Below are positions 26,910-35,681 of a stretch of 64,000 nt of DNA, piece after piece. The translations under genes were made by a program, and so were the position numbers. The notes under the pieces are model-generated. The model did no database searches, was not told the DNA's origin, and saw nothing but the letters and a program-made list of their open reading frames with translations. Source of the DNA: Lachnospiraceae bacterium (GTDB taxonomy: Bacteria > Bacillota > Clostridia > Lachnospirales > Lachnospiraceae); NCBI GenBank assembly GCA_022769625.1, contig JALEJP010000079.1:1-64000 (forward strand), in the 5' to 3' direction. Positions within the stretch are counted from its first letter, which is position 1, and every line of letters begins with the position of its first letter.

Positions 26910-27652
26910 GTGGGGACGCAATACTGGAAGTCAGGCATCTGTCAAAATCCTTTGGAGCAAATGCTGTTTTGAAGGATATTGATTTTACCGTGCATCCGGG
27001 GGATGTTACCTCGATCATCGGTTCCTCCGGTTCCGGAAAATCAACACTTCTGCGCTGTATAAACCTGTTGGAGACACCGACCTCCGGAGATGTGCTGTTT
27101 CACGGAGACAGCATTGTGGAGAAAAAGGTAAATGGAGCAGCTTACCGTGCAAAAGTTGGTATGGTATTTCAATCCTTTAATTTGTTTGCCAATATGACCG
27201 TTCTGGAAAACTGCATGATCGGTCAGACGAAGGTGCTGAGGCGCGATAAAAAAGAAGCAAAAGAGAAAGCGATGCAGTATCTCACCAAGGTAGGCATGAA
27301 TCCTTACATAAATGCAAAACCCCGCCAGCTTTCCGGCGGACAGAAACAGCGCGTGGCAATCGCACGTGCACTGGCCATGGAGCCGGAGGTGTTGTTGTTT
27401 GATGAACCGACCTCAGCGCTGGATCCGGAAATGGTGGGAGAAGTGCTGGCGGTTATGCGGGGACTGGCAAAAGAAGGGATGACAATGCTGGTGGTGACAC
27501 ACGAAATGGCATTTGCCCGTGATGTATCCAACCATGTGGTATACATGGCAGACGGAATCATCTGCGAAGAAGGTACACCGGGTGATATTTTTGAGAATCC
27601 GAAGAACGCAAGAACAAAGGAGTTTCTGGCCAGATTTCGCGCAAATGAATAA
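26906..27652 (+). CDS. polar amino acid ABC transporter ATP-binding protein
   Basis: GlnQ/HisP-type ATPase, 248 residues. Walker A is [13 protein letters not shown], the Q-loop lies in [15 protein letters not shown], the signature is [15 protein letters not shown], Walker B is [14 protein letters not shown] and the switch His is in [11 protein letters not shown]. The ATG overlaps the permease stop by four bases (translational coupling). The gene closes the three-gene operon and is followed by a terminator. Confidence 0.96.
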   Translation: MSGDAILEVRHLSKSFGANAVLKDIDFTVHPGDVTSIIGSSGSGKSTLLRCINLLETPTSGDVLFHGDSIVEKKVNGAAYRAKVGMVFQSFNLFANMTVLENCMIGQTKVLRRDKKEAKEKAMQYLTKVGMNPYINAKPRQLSGGQKQRVAIARALAMEPEVLLFDEPTSALDPEMVGEVLAVMRGLAKEGMTMLVVTHEMAFARDVSNHVVYMADGIICEEGTPGDIFENPKNARTKEFLARFRANE

Positions 27653-27664
27653 AAGAAAAAGCAG

Positions 27665-27702
27665 AAGACCATCGGGTAACGCAGGATCCCGGTGGTCTTT
27701 TG
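27665..27702 (+). terminator. terminator of the amino acid ABC operon
   Basis: AAGACCATCGGG (27665-27676) pairs with CCCGGTGGTCTT (27688-27699; one G-U pair), then TTTTGG. Confidence 0.82.
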
Positions 27703-27814
27703 GCAGAAAATCAAAAAATGAGGCCTGAAAGCAAAAGGTGATTCTTTCCAGCGGGAACCTGTTCTCTGTATAATAGCTGCATCTTTACGAAAATATGTTT
27801 CAGGAGGTTAAAAA

Positions 27815-30800
27815 ATGAAGAAGAACGTAAAAGGTATTCTGGCTGCTGCGTTGTCTCTGAGTATGGTTGCCGCACCGTGCCAGATGGCATTTGCGGCAAC
27901 GACATCCAATGAAGTGTCCGCCAGAGAAAAAGCAAATGCAGCACTTGCAAGAGAGGCTGCTGCACAGAGTATGGTACTACTGGAGAATAAGGGGCATTCT
28001 CTTCCGCTGAAAAAGAACAACAAAAAGATTGCTCTGTTCGGTGGAGGGGCAGTGCGCACGATTCGTGGCGGCACCGGTTCCGGTGATCCATTCAACGGAG
28101 GTCTTTCCGGCGGTGGTGATGTGAATGTAAACCAGAGTGAACGCTACAACATCAATATTTACAATTCCTTTAAAAAGGCAGGCTATGACATTACTACAGC
28201 GAAGCTTTTGGAGGATTATGCAGTAGGTTATGATGCGGAAAATGAAAAACTTGCATCGAATCCCATGGCAACTTTTGCTTATCCGGAGCTTACCTTTACC
28301 GATGATGATCTGGCAGTGGCAGCGGAAGGAACGGATACGGCAATTTATATCGTTTCCAGAAATGCAGGCGAGGGTGCGGATCGTTCCATGACCAAGACGG
28401 TTACACTGACGGGAGCAGATGGTCAGACACAGAATGTAGAGCTTGGTGATTATGAGCTCAGTGCGGTGGAAAAGGAAAATCTCGAGAGAGTATCCAGAGC
28501 GTTTGACAACACTATTGTTGTGCTCAATGTAGGCGGCGTGGTTGATACAAAATTCTTTGATGAAATCGAGGGTCTGGATTCTCTGCTTTTGATGGGACAG
28601 GCAGGTCAGGAGGGCGGAAATGCACTGCTGGATGTTGTTACCGGTGCGGTGACACCATCCGGTAAGCTGGTGGCAACCTGGGCTGAAAACTATTCTGACT
28701 ATCCGGCATCTGAAACCTTTGCAAAGGCAGACGGAAACGTGGCAAAGGAGCTTTACAGTGAGGGAATCTACGTGGGTTATCGTTATTTCGATACCTTTGG
28801 AATTACACCGGCATATGAGTTTGGTTACGGAAAATCCTATACTGATTTTGACATTGACGTAAAAGAGGTAACTGCAGATGCAGAGAAGGTTACTGTGACA
28901 GCAACAGTGACAAATATCGGTGACACATACAGCGGAAAAGAAGTCGTTCAGGTGTACTTCTCAGCACCGGATGGCCAGGTTGAGAGAGAATATCAGGAGC
29001 TGGCTGCATATGGTAAGACTGATGTGCTGGCACCGGGAGAATCCCAGACACTGACACTTAGCTATGACACCGATGCCATGGCATATTACAGTGAGGCAGA
29101 AGCTTCTTATGTGCTGGGAGAAGGCACTTATTATGTTCGTGTGGGTAATTCTTCCAGAAATACAGAAGTGGCAGCTGCTCTGGAGCTGGATCAGAGTAAG
29201 GTTACAGAGATTCTGTCCAACCAGCTGGAGGTCAATCCGGAAGAAAATCTTCAGGAGTGGTCGAAAGCAGGCAAAACACCTTATAGCTATCGCACAGAAG
29301 AAGCTGAGAAGGCGGCAGCTCCTGTCATTGCCATTTCTGCAAATGATATCGTAACAGAAAATCATGCTTCAGAATATGAGGATGAAAAAGTTGTCACATA
29401 TACGACAGATGCAGATTACCAGCCGATTCAGGATTATGAAGAGGTTCAGGTAGTGGAGAAAAAAGATATCACACTGAAGGATGTCTATGAAAACAAAGCA
29501 ACCATGAATGAGCTGGTAGCCCAGATGAGCATTGAGGAGCTGGCTAAACTGAACTGTGGAAGCGGATGGGGCGTTGCAAATGAGAATTCCCCGATCGTAG
29601 GCTCCAATTCAGCAACGGTACCTGGAGCAGCAGGTGAGACACTTGCTTATGAGAACTATGAGATTCCAAGTATTGTGCTGGCAGATGGCCCCGGCGGTAT
29701 CCGTGTAAAGCAGTCCTATGAGGCAACAAACATTGAGACTGGCGAGAAAGCAGATTATTATCAGTACGCAACAGCGTGGCCGGTACATTACATGCTGGCA
29801 CAGAGCTGGGACGTGGAACTGATGGAGCGTGTGGGTGAAGCATTTGGTGATGAGCTTTGTGAACTGAACATCACCCTGCTGCTTGGTCCGTCTCTGAACA
29901 TCCACAGAGATCCACTTTGCGGACGTAACTTTGAGTATTTCGGAGAAGATCCGACTATTGCAGGTACGATGGCAGCAGCACTGACCAATGGTGTACAGAG
30001 CAAACCGGGTGTGGGCGCATGTCTGAAGCATTATGCAGCAAATAATCAGGAGACAAACAGAAACAGCCAGGATTCTGTGGTAAGCGAGCGGGCACTCCGT
30101 GAGATTTATCTGAAGGGCTTTGAAATTGCTGTGAAAGAATCCCAGCCGATGTCCATTATGACATCCTATAACAAGATCAATGGAACTCCGGCGGCAGACT
30201 CCTATGATCTGTGTACCAATCTGACACGTGGTGAGTGGGGATACAAAGGTCTGATCATGACAGACTGGAACGGCGGAGAATCGACTCCATCCATCTCCAT
30301 GCATGCAGGAAATGACCTGATCATGCCAGGCGGTGCTTCCAAAGCCAAGGTTATTATGACGGGAGCAACCGATTTTGCCCCGGTATTTGATGAGAAAGGA
30401 CAGATCGGACTCAGTGATGAGATGATGTTCATGTTTACCTACAAAGCGGCAGCATGGGGTGACTTTGCTGTTTCCGCAGCCGGAACACAGACAGTGGATG
30501 CCGTTCTGGGTGATGGATTTACGGCCAGTGTGGACGGTGAAAATATTCTGGTAAACGGTGAACCAATCTACCGTGAATATCGCGCAAACTTCTGGGCAGG
30601 AACCGGAAATTATACAACACCGGTTACCACCGATGTTGCATCCGTAAGTGAAGATGGAAAAACCATTACCTACAGAGGAAACTATGCAGACAACAATAAT
30701 ATCTGTCTGGGTGATGTACAGAAGAGTGCAGTCAACAACCTGAACATCATCATGCGTTCCAACGATATGGCAAGAATTTATGGCACCACAGCAAAATCTT

Positions 30801-31879
30801 ACAGAGAAGAATTTGATAATCTGAAAGCATATCAGAGCGTAACAAAATCAGATGTGAAGGCAGCAGGCGATATCCAGATGGTGAAAAACGGACTGGACAG
30901 AGTCATTGCTCTGATCGAAAGTCTGGATGCTTCCGAGTACACGGAAGAGAGCTGGAACGGTGTGAAGGAAGCGCTGGAAGCAGCGAAAGCAGTTCGTGCA
31001 AATAAGGATGCCGCACAGGCAGATCTGGATGCCGCGCAGAGCACACTTTTGAAGGCATTTGGTGCTCTGGAGTACGGCGTACAGAAACTGCATCTGGAGA
31101 CAGCCATCCAGGCAGCAGAAGCTATTCTGGAACTGGCAGAAAACTATGTGGGCGATGCCGGTGCACTGGAAGAAGCCGTGAAAGAAGGAAAAGTGGTTCT
31201 TGCAGACAAAGCAGCCACACAGGAAGAGGTTGACAATGCAGCCTTCGCAATTCTGGATGAGCTGGCAAAACTTGCAAAGAAAGCAGATGTATCTTCTCTG
31301 GAAAGTCTGATAGAAGCAGCAAAGAATCTGCTTGACGGTAAATATACAGACAGCAGCAAAAAGGTGCTGGAGGATGCGATCGCAAACGCAGAAGCAGTTC
31401 TCGCAGAAGCAGACAGAAGTGAAAGTGCCATCAGCGATGCATATACGGCTATTATTGATGCGATTGTAAACCTTCAGATGAAAGGCAACAAAGCAGCGCT
31501 GGCTGCCATGATCGCAAAGGCAGAAGAAGTACTGTCAGACAAAGATACTTATGTGGCATCTACGATCGATGGGCTGGAAGCAGTGCTTGCCAATGCAAAA
31601 GCAGTATACAACAATGAAAATGCGGTGCAGGATACGGTTAATAAGGCAGCCGTAACCTTGACACAGAAAGTGGCACAGGCTCGTCTGATGGGTGATGTAA
31701 ACAACGACGGCATGGTATCTACAGGTGACAGTGCAGTACTTCTGAGCGCAGCCGCAGAGCTTGCAGAGCTGGATGCGGTATCAGCAGAAAGTGCAGATGT
31801 AAACGGCGACGGTGCGGCAGACACAAACGATGCAGTTGTGATCCTGCAGTTTGCAGCAGAGAAAACAGCAGCATTCTAA
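27815..31879 (+). CDS. secreted GH3 beta-glucosidase, permuted, with FIVAR repeats and dockerin-like C terminus
   Basis: 1354 residues. A signal peptide is cleaved near AFA (about residue 28). The GH3 domains are in reversed order, as in Ruminococcus albus-type enzymes. The C-type domain comes first (QSMVLLENKGHSLPL, residues 50-270), then an Fn3-like domain (about 340-420), then the N-type barrel with LNIHRDPLCGRNFEYFGEDP near 695 and nucleophile Asp in GLIMTDWNGG (about 817). Four FIVAR-like helical repeats follow (about 1020-1290). The end carries two calcium-loop repeats, DVNNDGMVSTGDS and DVNGDGAADTNDA, each with a helix: a type I dockerin-like module. A TATAAT lies at 27769-27774. Hydrolysis of beta-glucosides or xylosides outside the cell is inferred. 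Confidence 0.93.
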   Translation: MKKNVKGILAAALSLSMVAAPCQMAFAATTSNEVSAREKANAALAREAAAQSMVLLENKGHSLPLKKNNKKIALFGGGAVRTIRGGTGSGDPFNGGLSGGGDVNVNQSERYNINIYNSFKKAGYDITTAKLLEDYAVGYDAENEKLASNPMATFAYPELTFTDDDLAVAAEGTDTAIYIVSRNAGEGADRSMTKTVTLTGADGQTQNVELGDYELSAVEKENLERVSRAFDNTIVVLNVGGVVDTKFFDEIEGLDSLLLMGQAGQEGGNALLDVVTGAVTPSGKLVATWAENYSDYPASETFAKADGNVAKELYSEGIYVGYRYFDTFGITPAYEFGYGKSYTDFDIDVKEVTADAEKVTVTATVTNIGDTYSGKEVVQVYFSAPDGQVEREYQELAAYGKTDVLAPGESQTLTLSYDTDAMAYYSEAEASYVLGEGTYYVRVGNSSRNTEVAAALELDQSKVTEILSNQLEVNPEENLQEWSKAGKTPYSYRTEEAEKAAAPVIAISANDIVTENHASEYEDEKVVTYTTDADYQPIQDYEEVQVVEKKDITLKDVYENKATMNELVAQMSIEELAKLNCGSGWGVANENSPIVGSNSATVPGAAGETLAYENYEIPSIVLADGPGGIRVKQSYEATNIETGEKADYYQYATAWPVHYMLAQSWDVELMERVGEAFGDELCELNITLLLGPSLNIHRDPLCGRNFEYFGEDPTIAGTMAAALTNGVQSKPGVGACLKHYAANNQETNRNSQDSVVSERALREIYLKGFEIAVKESQPMSIMTSYNKINGTPAADSYDLCTNLTRGEWGYKGLIMTDWNGGESTPSISMHAGNDLIMPGGASKAKVIMTGATDFAPVFDEKGQIGLSDEMMFMFTYKAAAWGDFAVSAAGTQTVDAVLGDGFTASVDGENILVNGEPIYREYRANFWAGTGNYTTPVTTDVASVSEDGKTITYRGNYADNNNICLGDVQKSAVNNLNIIMRSNDMARIYGTTAKSYREEFDNLKAYQSVTKSDVKAAGDIQMVKNGLDRVIALIESLDASEYTEESWNGVKEALEAAKAVRANKDAAQADLDAAQSTLLKAFGALEYGVQKLHLETAIQAAEAILELAENYVGDAGALEEAVKEGKVVLADKAATQEEVDNAAFAILDELAKLAKKADVSSLESLIEAAKNLLDGKYTDSSKKVLEDAIANAEAVLAEADRSESAISDAYTAIIDAIVNLQMKGNKAALAAMIAKAEEVLSDKDTYVASTIDGLEAVLANAKAVYNNENAVQDTVNKAAVTLTQKVAQARLMGDVNNDGMVSTGDSAVLLSAAAELAELDAVSAESADVNGDGAADTNDAVVILQFAAEKTAAF

Positions 31880-31971
31880 GAATCAAAATGATTTCCAGAA
31901 ACGGGAATCATTCGTATGGCATATCAAAGAAAACAGCTATTTCTCACGCAATATTGCAAACTTGAAATAGG

Positions 31972-32002
31972 AACCCCAGAGGCTTCGGCTTCTGGGGTTT
32001 TA
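31972..32002 (+). terminator. terminator after the GH3 gene
   Basis: A 12-bp stem (31972-31983 with 31988-31999; AACCCCAGAGGC pairs with GCTTCTGGGGTT, one G-U pair) closed by an extra-stable TTCG loop, followed by TTTTAT. Confidence 0.88.
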
Positions 32003-32062
32003 TCGTTCAGAAACTGATGTTCATGTCATAGCATTTTAATTTCAAATTACCATGTAAAGTGA

Positions 32063-32331
32063 GTGCACAATTACATGTCAGAATCAGCCCAGATTAAAAG
32101 AAACCTGCCCAGGCGCAGCAGACTGTATGAAAGTCACATCAATGTGAGTCTGCTGGAACCGGGGGAAACGGATTTTAATAAGCTTAATGATGTTTATGTG
32201 ATCGCCATAGCACCCCTTGACCTGTGGAGAACAGGGAAATACCGTTATAAAAAGAGGGTATAGAGAAGGAACTTGAGCAGAGAAGAAAACAGGAGCGTAT
32301 AACAGATACCGAAGATCCGGTCAGGAAATAA
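32063..32331 (+). pseudogene. remnant of an Rpn/PD-(D/E)XK nuclease-family transposase gene
   Basis: A 66-codon frame contains YESHINVSLLEPGETDFNKLNDVYVIAIAPLD, which I recognise as the middle of the PD-(D/E)XK nuclease 'Rpn' proteins common in Lachnospiraceae (shown here as LEPGETDFNKLND and VYVIAIAPLD). It stops after GKYRYKKRV. The following frame, EKELEQRRKQERITD, resembles the charged tail of the same family. The N-terminal third and the region between are missing. There is no convincing start. A terminator (32336-32362) follows. Confidence 0.6.
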
Positions 32332-32335
32332 AAGT

Positions 32336-32362
32336 AAGGGAGGCAAAAGCTCCCTTTATTTT
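32336..32362 (+). terminator. terminator after the Rpn remnant
   Basis: AAGGGAG (32336-32342) pairs with CTCCCTT (32350-32356), then TATTTTTT. Confidence 0.75.
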
Positions 32363-32380
32363 TTGTCTGAATAAAAGCTA

Positions 32381-32408
32381 TTGCATTTTGCCGAAGGATA
32401 TGTATAAT
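32381..32408 (+). promoter_or_regulatory. sigma-A promoter for the polyamine operon regulator
   Basis: TTGCAT (32381-32386), 16 bases, TATAAT (32403-32408). The leader to the regulator start is about 110 bases and includes an A9 tract at about 32430. Confidence 0.75.
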
Positions 32409-32524
32409 AGACAGTGTTTGATATATTCAAAAAAAAAATATAGTATTTAGTAACTGTTCAGAGCCCTATATGAGCAAAAGGAAATCCTCAAAGAGGCGTT
32501 TTGCGAATGACAGGAGGTGTGATT

Positions 32525-33058
32525 TTGGATATCGGGAAGAAGCTTCGGGAGCTTCGGCTGCAAAATGATCTGACGTTGAGTGACCTGGCCTCCCGCAGCG
32601 AACTGACCAAGGGATTTCTGTCCCAGGTGGAGAGAAATCTGACGACGCCCAGTATTGCGACACTGGAAGATATTCTGGAAGCACTGGGAACGAATATGTC
32701 TGAGTTCTTCCGGGAAGAGGAAGAGACGAAGATCGTATTTCAGACAAATGATTTCTTCGAAGATGTGCGTGATGAGTATACCATTGAGTGGATCGTCCCC
32801 AACGCACAGAAAAACAAGATGGAGCCGATTCTTCTGACACTTCATCCTCGTCAGAAAAGCCATGAACTTTTGGCACACCAGGGAGAGGAGTTCGGATATG
32901 TGCTTAAGGGGAATATTACGCTGGTCTGCGGGAGTAAGAAATACCGATTAAAGGCACAGGAGACCTTTTACCTGGAGGGGACGAAGAGCCATTATCTGTA
33001 TAATCATGGAAGCGGTGATGCGAAGGTACTGTGGATCACCACACCGCCAATGTTCTGA
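32525..33058 (+). CDS. XRE-family regulator with cupin domain (PuuR/PotR-like)
   Basis: 177 residues. N-terminal helix-turn-helix (IGKKLRELRLQNDLTLSDLA; LTKGFLSQVERN, residues 2-60) and C-terminal cupin (about 100-177; HQGEEFGYVLKGNITLVCG, ETFYLEGTKSHYLYNHG). Proteins of this build directly upstream of potABCD sense polyamines or acyl-polyamines. I chose the TTG at 32525 because AGGAGG sits seven bases before it and the protein then starts MDIGKKLREL, the usual family start; GTG 32519 and ATG 32507 are alternatives. Polyamine sensing is inferred from the neighbours. Confidence 0.88.
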   Translation: MDIGKKLRELRLQNDLTLSDLASRSELTKGFLSQVERNLTTPSIATLEDILEALGTNMSEFFREEEETKIVFQTNDFFEDVRDEYTIEWIVPNAQKNKMEPILLTLHPRQKSHELLAHQGEEFGYVLKGNITLVCGSKKYRLKAQETFYLEGTKSHYLYNHGSGDAKVLWITTPPMF

Positions 33059-33111
33059 ATCAGGTTTTCGAAAGAACTATCCCAAATAACTTGCCTATTT
33101 CTCCGATTGCA

Positions 33112-33166
33112 CATGGTAAAAAGCCTCAGCGTAGCCCGCTACGCCTGCGTTTTTTTCCATGCACAC
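33112..33166 (+). repeat. hairpin with T-run between regulator and potA
   Basis: GCGTAG-CCCG-CTACGC (near 33131-33146) is followed by CTGCGTTTTTTT. It is flanked by CATGGTAAAAAGCC on the left and TTTTTTTCCATG on the right, so the whole unit is roughly palindromic. It may end the regulator transcript, leaving potA to its own promoter. Confidence 0.55.
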
Positions 33167-33184
33167 TCGAAGAAATACTTTTCG

Positions 33185-33222
33185 TTATTAGTATAGTTAT
33201 TTACGAAACGATGTACTAATAA
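33185..33222 (+). promoter_or_regulatory. candidate operator upstream of potA
   Basis: A perfect 9-bp inverted repeat, TTATTAGTA (33185-33193) and TACTAATAA (33214-33222), is separated by 20 bases and lies 38 bases before the potA start. It is a candidate binding site for the XRE-cupin regulator or may overlap the potA promoter. Confidence 0.45.
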
Positions 33223-33259
33223 TTCCGGTATTGCGGTATATCAGGAAGGAGAAGTGAGA

Positions 33260-34837
33260 ATGGAACAAAAGAAACTGATCGAGTTTCGGAATATTGTAAA
33301 GAGTTTTGATGGACAGATTGTTTTAAAGGGTGTAAACCTTGATATTTACGAGAATGAATTTGTGACGCTGTTAGGACCCAGCGGATGCGGTAAGACGACA
33401 CTTCTGAGGATTCTGGGAGGGTTTCTGGATGCCGATGAGGGAAAGGTGATTTTTGATGGTGAGGAGATCAGCCGGAAACCGCCTTATGAGAGGGAGCTGA
33501 ATACAGTTTTTCAGAAATATGCACTATTTCCGCACCTGAGTGTCTATGAGAATATTGCATTCGGGCTTAAAATCCATAAGATCAGTAAGGATGTGATCGA
33601 GCAGAAGGTTATGAAAATGCTGAAGCTGATCGGCCTGGAAGGATTTGAAAATAAGAATACAACACTTTTATCCGGGGGACAGCAGCAGAGGGTTGCCATT
33701 GCCAGGGCACTGGTGAATGAACCAAAGGTACTGCTGCTCGATGAACCTCTGGCGGCGCTGGACTTGAAGCTCAGAAAAGAAATGCAGTACGAGCTGAAAC
33801 GGATCCAGCAGGAGGTAGGGATTACGTTTATCTTCGTAACCCATGACCAGGAAGAGGCCCTGACCATGTCAGACAAGATCGTGGTCATGAAAAACGGAGA
33901 AATCCAGCAGGTAGGCACCCCGCAGGAGATTTATAATGAACCGGCCAACCGGTATGTGGCAAACTTTATCGGAGAGAGCAATATCATTCCCGGTGTCATG
34001 CTGGAGGATTTCAAGGTCCGGTTTGATGATATCACTTTTGACTGTGTAGACTTTGGATTTAAAGAAAAGGAAGAGGTGGATGTGGTCATCCGTCCGGAGG
34101 ATATTGATATTGTAGCCGTAGAGGATGGAAAGATGACAGGTGAGGTTCGCAGCGTCCTGTTTAAAGGGGTGCATTATGAGATTATGGTGGAGACGGTGCC
34201 CGGTACACAGGTGACGGTCAAGATGCATGTGACACGAAATCAGGATGTGACCAGTGAAGATGGAAGGGAAAAGATCAGCGCCACGAATTTCTACCTGGAT
34301 GTGGAGGATGTCAAGACGCTGGATGACAAAGAGGTGGTGGCACGTTCCAACGCACAGGCATGGAATCCGCAGACCGATGATTATATTTCCATTTCCAGGA
34401 TTGAGTACGATGTTCAGGAGAAAGAAGGGCAGTATCCTGTCCGGTTCTCAACAGCGGCAGGAACCAGTATTGAAAGAATGATCTTTGTGGTAAACCAGCC
34501 GTTTGTAAAGAATGAAAAGGCAAATGAGGCGGTCATGGCATTTAATTTCCAGACAACCGTAGATGAAATTGCCGAATCCCAGGCCCTGGATACCGATATC
34601 AAGACCTGGGCCAATGCACAGGCATGGAAATTAAGTGATGAAAACCAGAGTGTGGACATCAGCGTAGATTATGATTTTGATTCGGAAAATGTGACGGAAG
34701 GCGTTTACCGGATCACCTTCTCCACAACAGGAAGAGAATTTAAAATACATACCACGGATTATTCTGAGGAGGGACAGGAGGTCGGACTGACGTTCTTTCC
34801 GGAGGATATTCATGTGATGTCAAGGATGGTATTCTAG
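33260..34837 (+). CDS. potA: spermidine/putrescine ABC transporter ATPase PotA with inserted repeat domain
   Basis: 525 residues; ordinary PotA has about 350-380. Walker A is GPSGCGKTT (39-47), the signature [14 protein letters not shown] (137-150) and Walker [13 protein letters not shown] (157-168). The regulatory TOBE region begins near 240. Its final strands, [11 protein letters not shown] and [13 protein letters not shown], are present at the very end, but about 160 residues (330-490) are inserted before them. The insert holds two related units starting NAQAW (364 and 452), each ending in a YxVxFST/YRITFST strand. This looks like a tandem beta-sandwich duplication. The ATG at 33260 follows GGAAGGAG. 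It abuts potB without a gap. Confidence 0.94.
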   Translation: MEQKKLIEFRNIVKSFDGQIVLKGVNLDIYENEFVTLLGPSGCGKTTLLRILGGFLDADEGKVIFDGEEISRKPPYERELNTVFQKYALFPHLSVYENIAFGLKIHKISKDVIEQKVMKMLKLIGLEGFENKNTTLLSGGQQQRVAIARALVNEPKVLLLDEPLAALDLKLRKEMQYELKRIQQEVGITFIFVTHDQEEALTMSDKIVVMKNGEIQQVGTPQEIYNEPANRYVANFIGESNIIPGVMLEDFKVRFDDITFDCVDFGFKEKEEVDVVIRPEDIDIVAVEDGKMTGEVRSVLFKGVHYEIMVETVPGTQVTVKMHVTRNQDVTSEDGREKISATNFYLDVEDVKTLDDKEVVARSNAQAWNPQTDDYISISRIEYDVQEKEGQYPVRFSTAAGTSIERMIFVVNQPFVKNEKANEAVMAFNFQTTVDEIAESQALDTDIKTWANAQAWKLSDENQSVDISVDYDFDSENVTEGVYRITFSTTGREFKIHTTDYSEEGQEVGLTFFPEDIHVMSRMVF

Positions 34838-35677
34838 ATGAAGCGATTTTCACAACTGGCCATCCCGTATATTATCTGGGCTGTGATCATGCTGGTACTT
34901 CCGATGGCATTGATCGCACTGTATTCTATCACACAGCCCGGAAACAGCATTATTTCCTTTTCGGTTACGCTGGACCATTATATTAAGTTTTTTACCGATG
35001 CAGACTTCCTGATCGTTCTCTGGCGTTCCCTGTGGATCGCACTGAAGACAACCATCATCTGCCTGCTGATCGGTTATCCGGCTGCGTATTATATTTCACG
35101 CTGTGAGGAGAGGAAGCAGAATCTTCTGGTTTTGTGCATTACCGTCCCCATGTGGATCAACATGCTGGTGAGGACCTATGCGTGGATCGGGCTTCTGAGT
35201 GAAGGCGGACTGGTACAGAGAGTCCTGGGATTCTTCGGACTGGGGGGCGGAGAGCTTCTGTATACGGAAGGAGCCGTTCTTCTGGGAATGGTGTACAACT
35301 TTCTGCCATTTATGATCCTGCAGATCAATACAGCACTGTGCAAGATGGATCATTCGCTCCTGGAGGCATCTGCGGATCTGGGTGCAAATCCGATACAGAC
35401 CTTCCGGAGGGTAACACTGCCGCTGTCGATTCCGGGCGTGATCAACGGGATTACCCTGGTATTCCTGCCGGCCGTCAGCTCTTTCTTCATTCCGAAGCTG
35501 CTGGGCGGAGGAAAGTACTTCCTCATCGGTAATGTGATCGAGAATCAGTTTATTACTGTGGGGGAATGGAATTTCGGCAGTGCGATTTCTATGATCATGG
35601 CTGTGATCATGATGCTGCTCATGATGTGTGTCCACAGGGCAGAACTCCGAAACCAGGGTGGAAAGGAGGAAGAATAG
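34838..35677 (+). CDS. potB: spermidine/putrescine ABC transporter permease PotB
   Basis: 279 residues, six predicted membrane helices. Family hallmarks: an opening hydrophobic helix with PYIIWAVIMLVLPMALIALYSIT, the periplasmic VTLDHYIKFF, WINMLVRTYAWIGLLSEGG, and the EAA loop EASADLGANPIQTFRRVTLPLSIPG that contacts PotA. The ATG follows the potA stop directly (TAG-ATG), with GGTATTCTAG upstream, indicating translational coupling. Four bases separate its stop from the PotCD start. Confidence 0.95.
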   Translation: MKRFSQLAIPYIIWAVIMLVLPMALIALYSITQPGNSIISFSVTLDHYIKFFTDADFLIVLWRSLWIALKTTIICLLIGYPAAYYISRCEERKQNLLVLCITVPMWINMLVRTYAWIGLLSEGGLVQRVLGFFGLGGGELLYTEGAVLLGMVYNFLPFMILQINTALCKMDHSLLEASADLGANPIQTFRRVTLPLSIPGVINGITLVFLPAVSSFFIPKLLGGGKYFLIGNVIENQFITVGEWNFGSAISMIMAVIMMLLMMCVHRAELRNQGGKEEE

Positions 35678-35681
35678 CTTT

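Noticed and set aside
31690-31879. EF-hand protein fused by error to the GH3 gene
   Set aside because: The frame is continuous, and the paired loops with helices at the extreme C terminus after FIVAR repeats fit a dockerin-like module.
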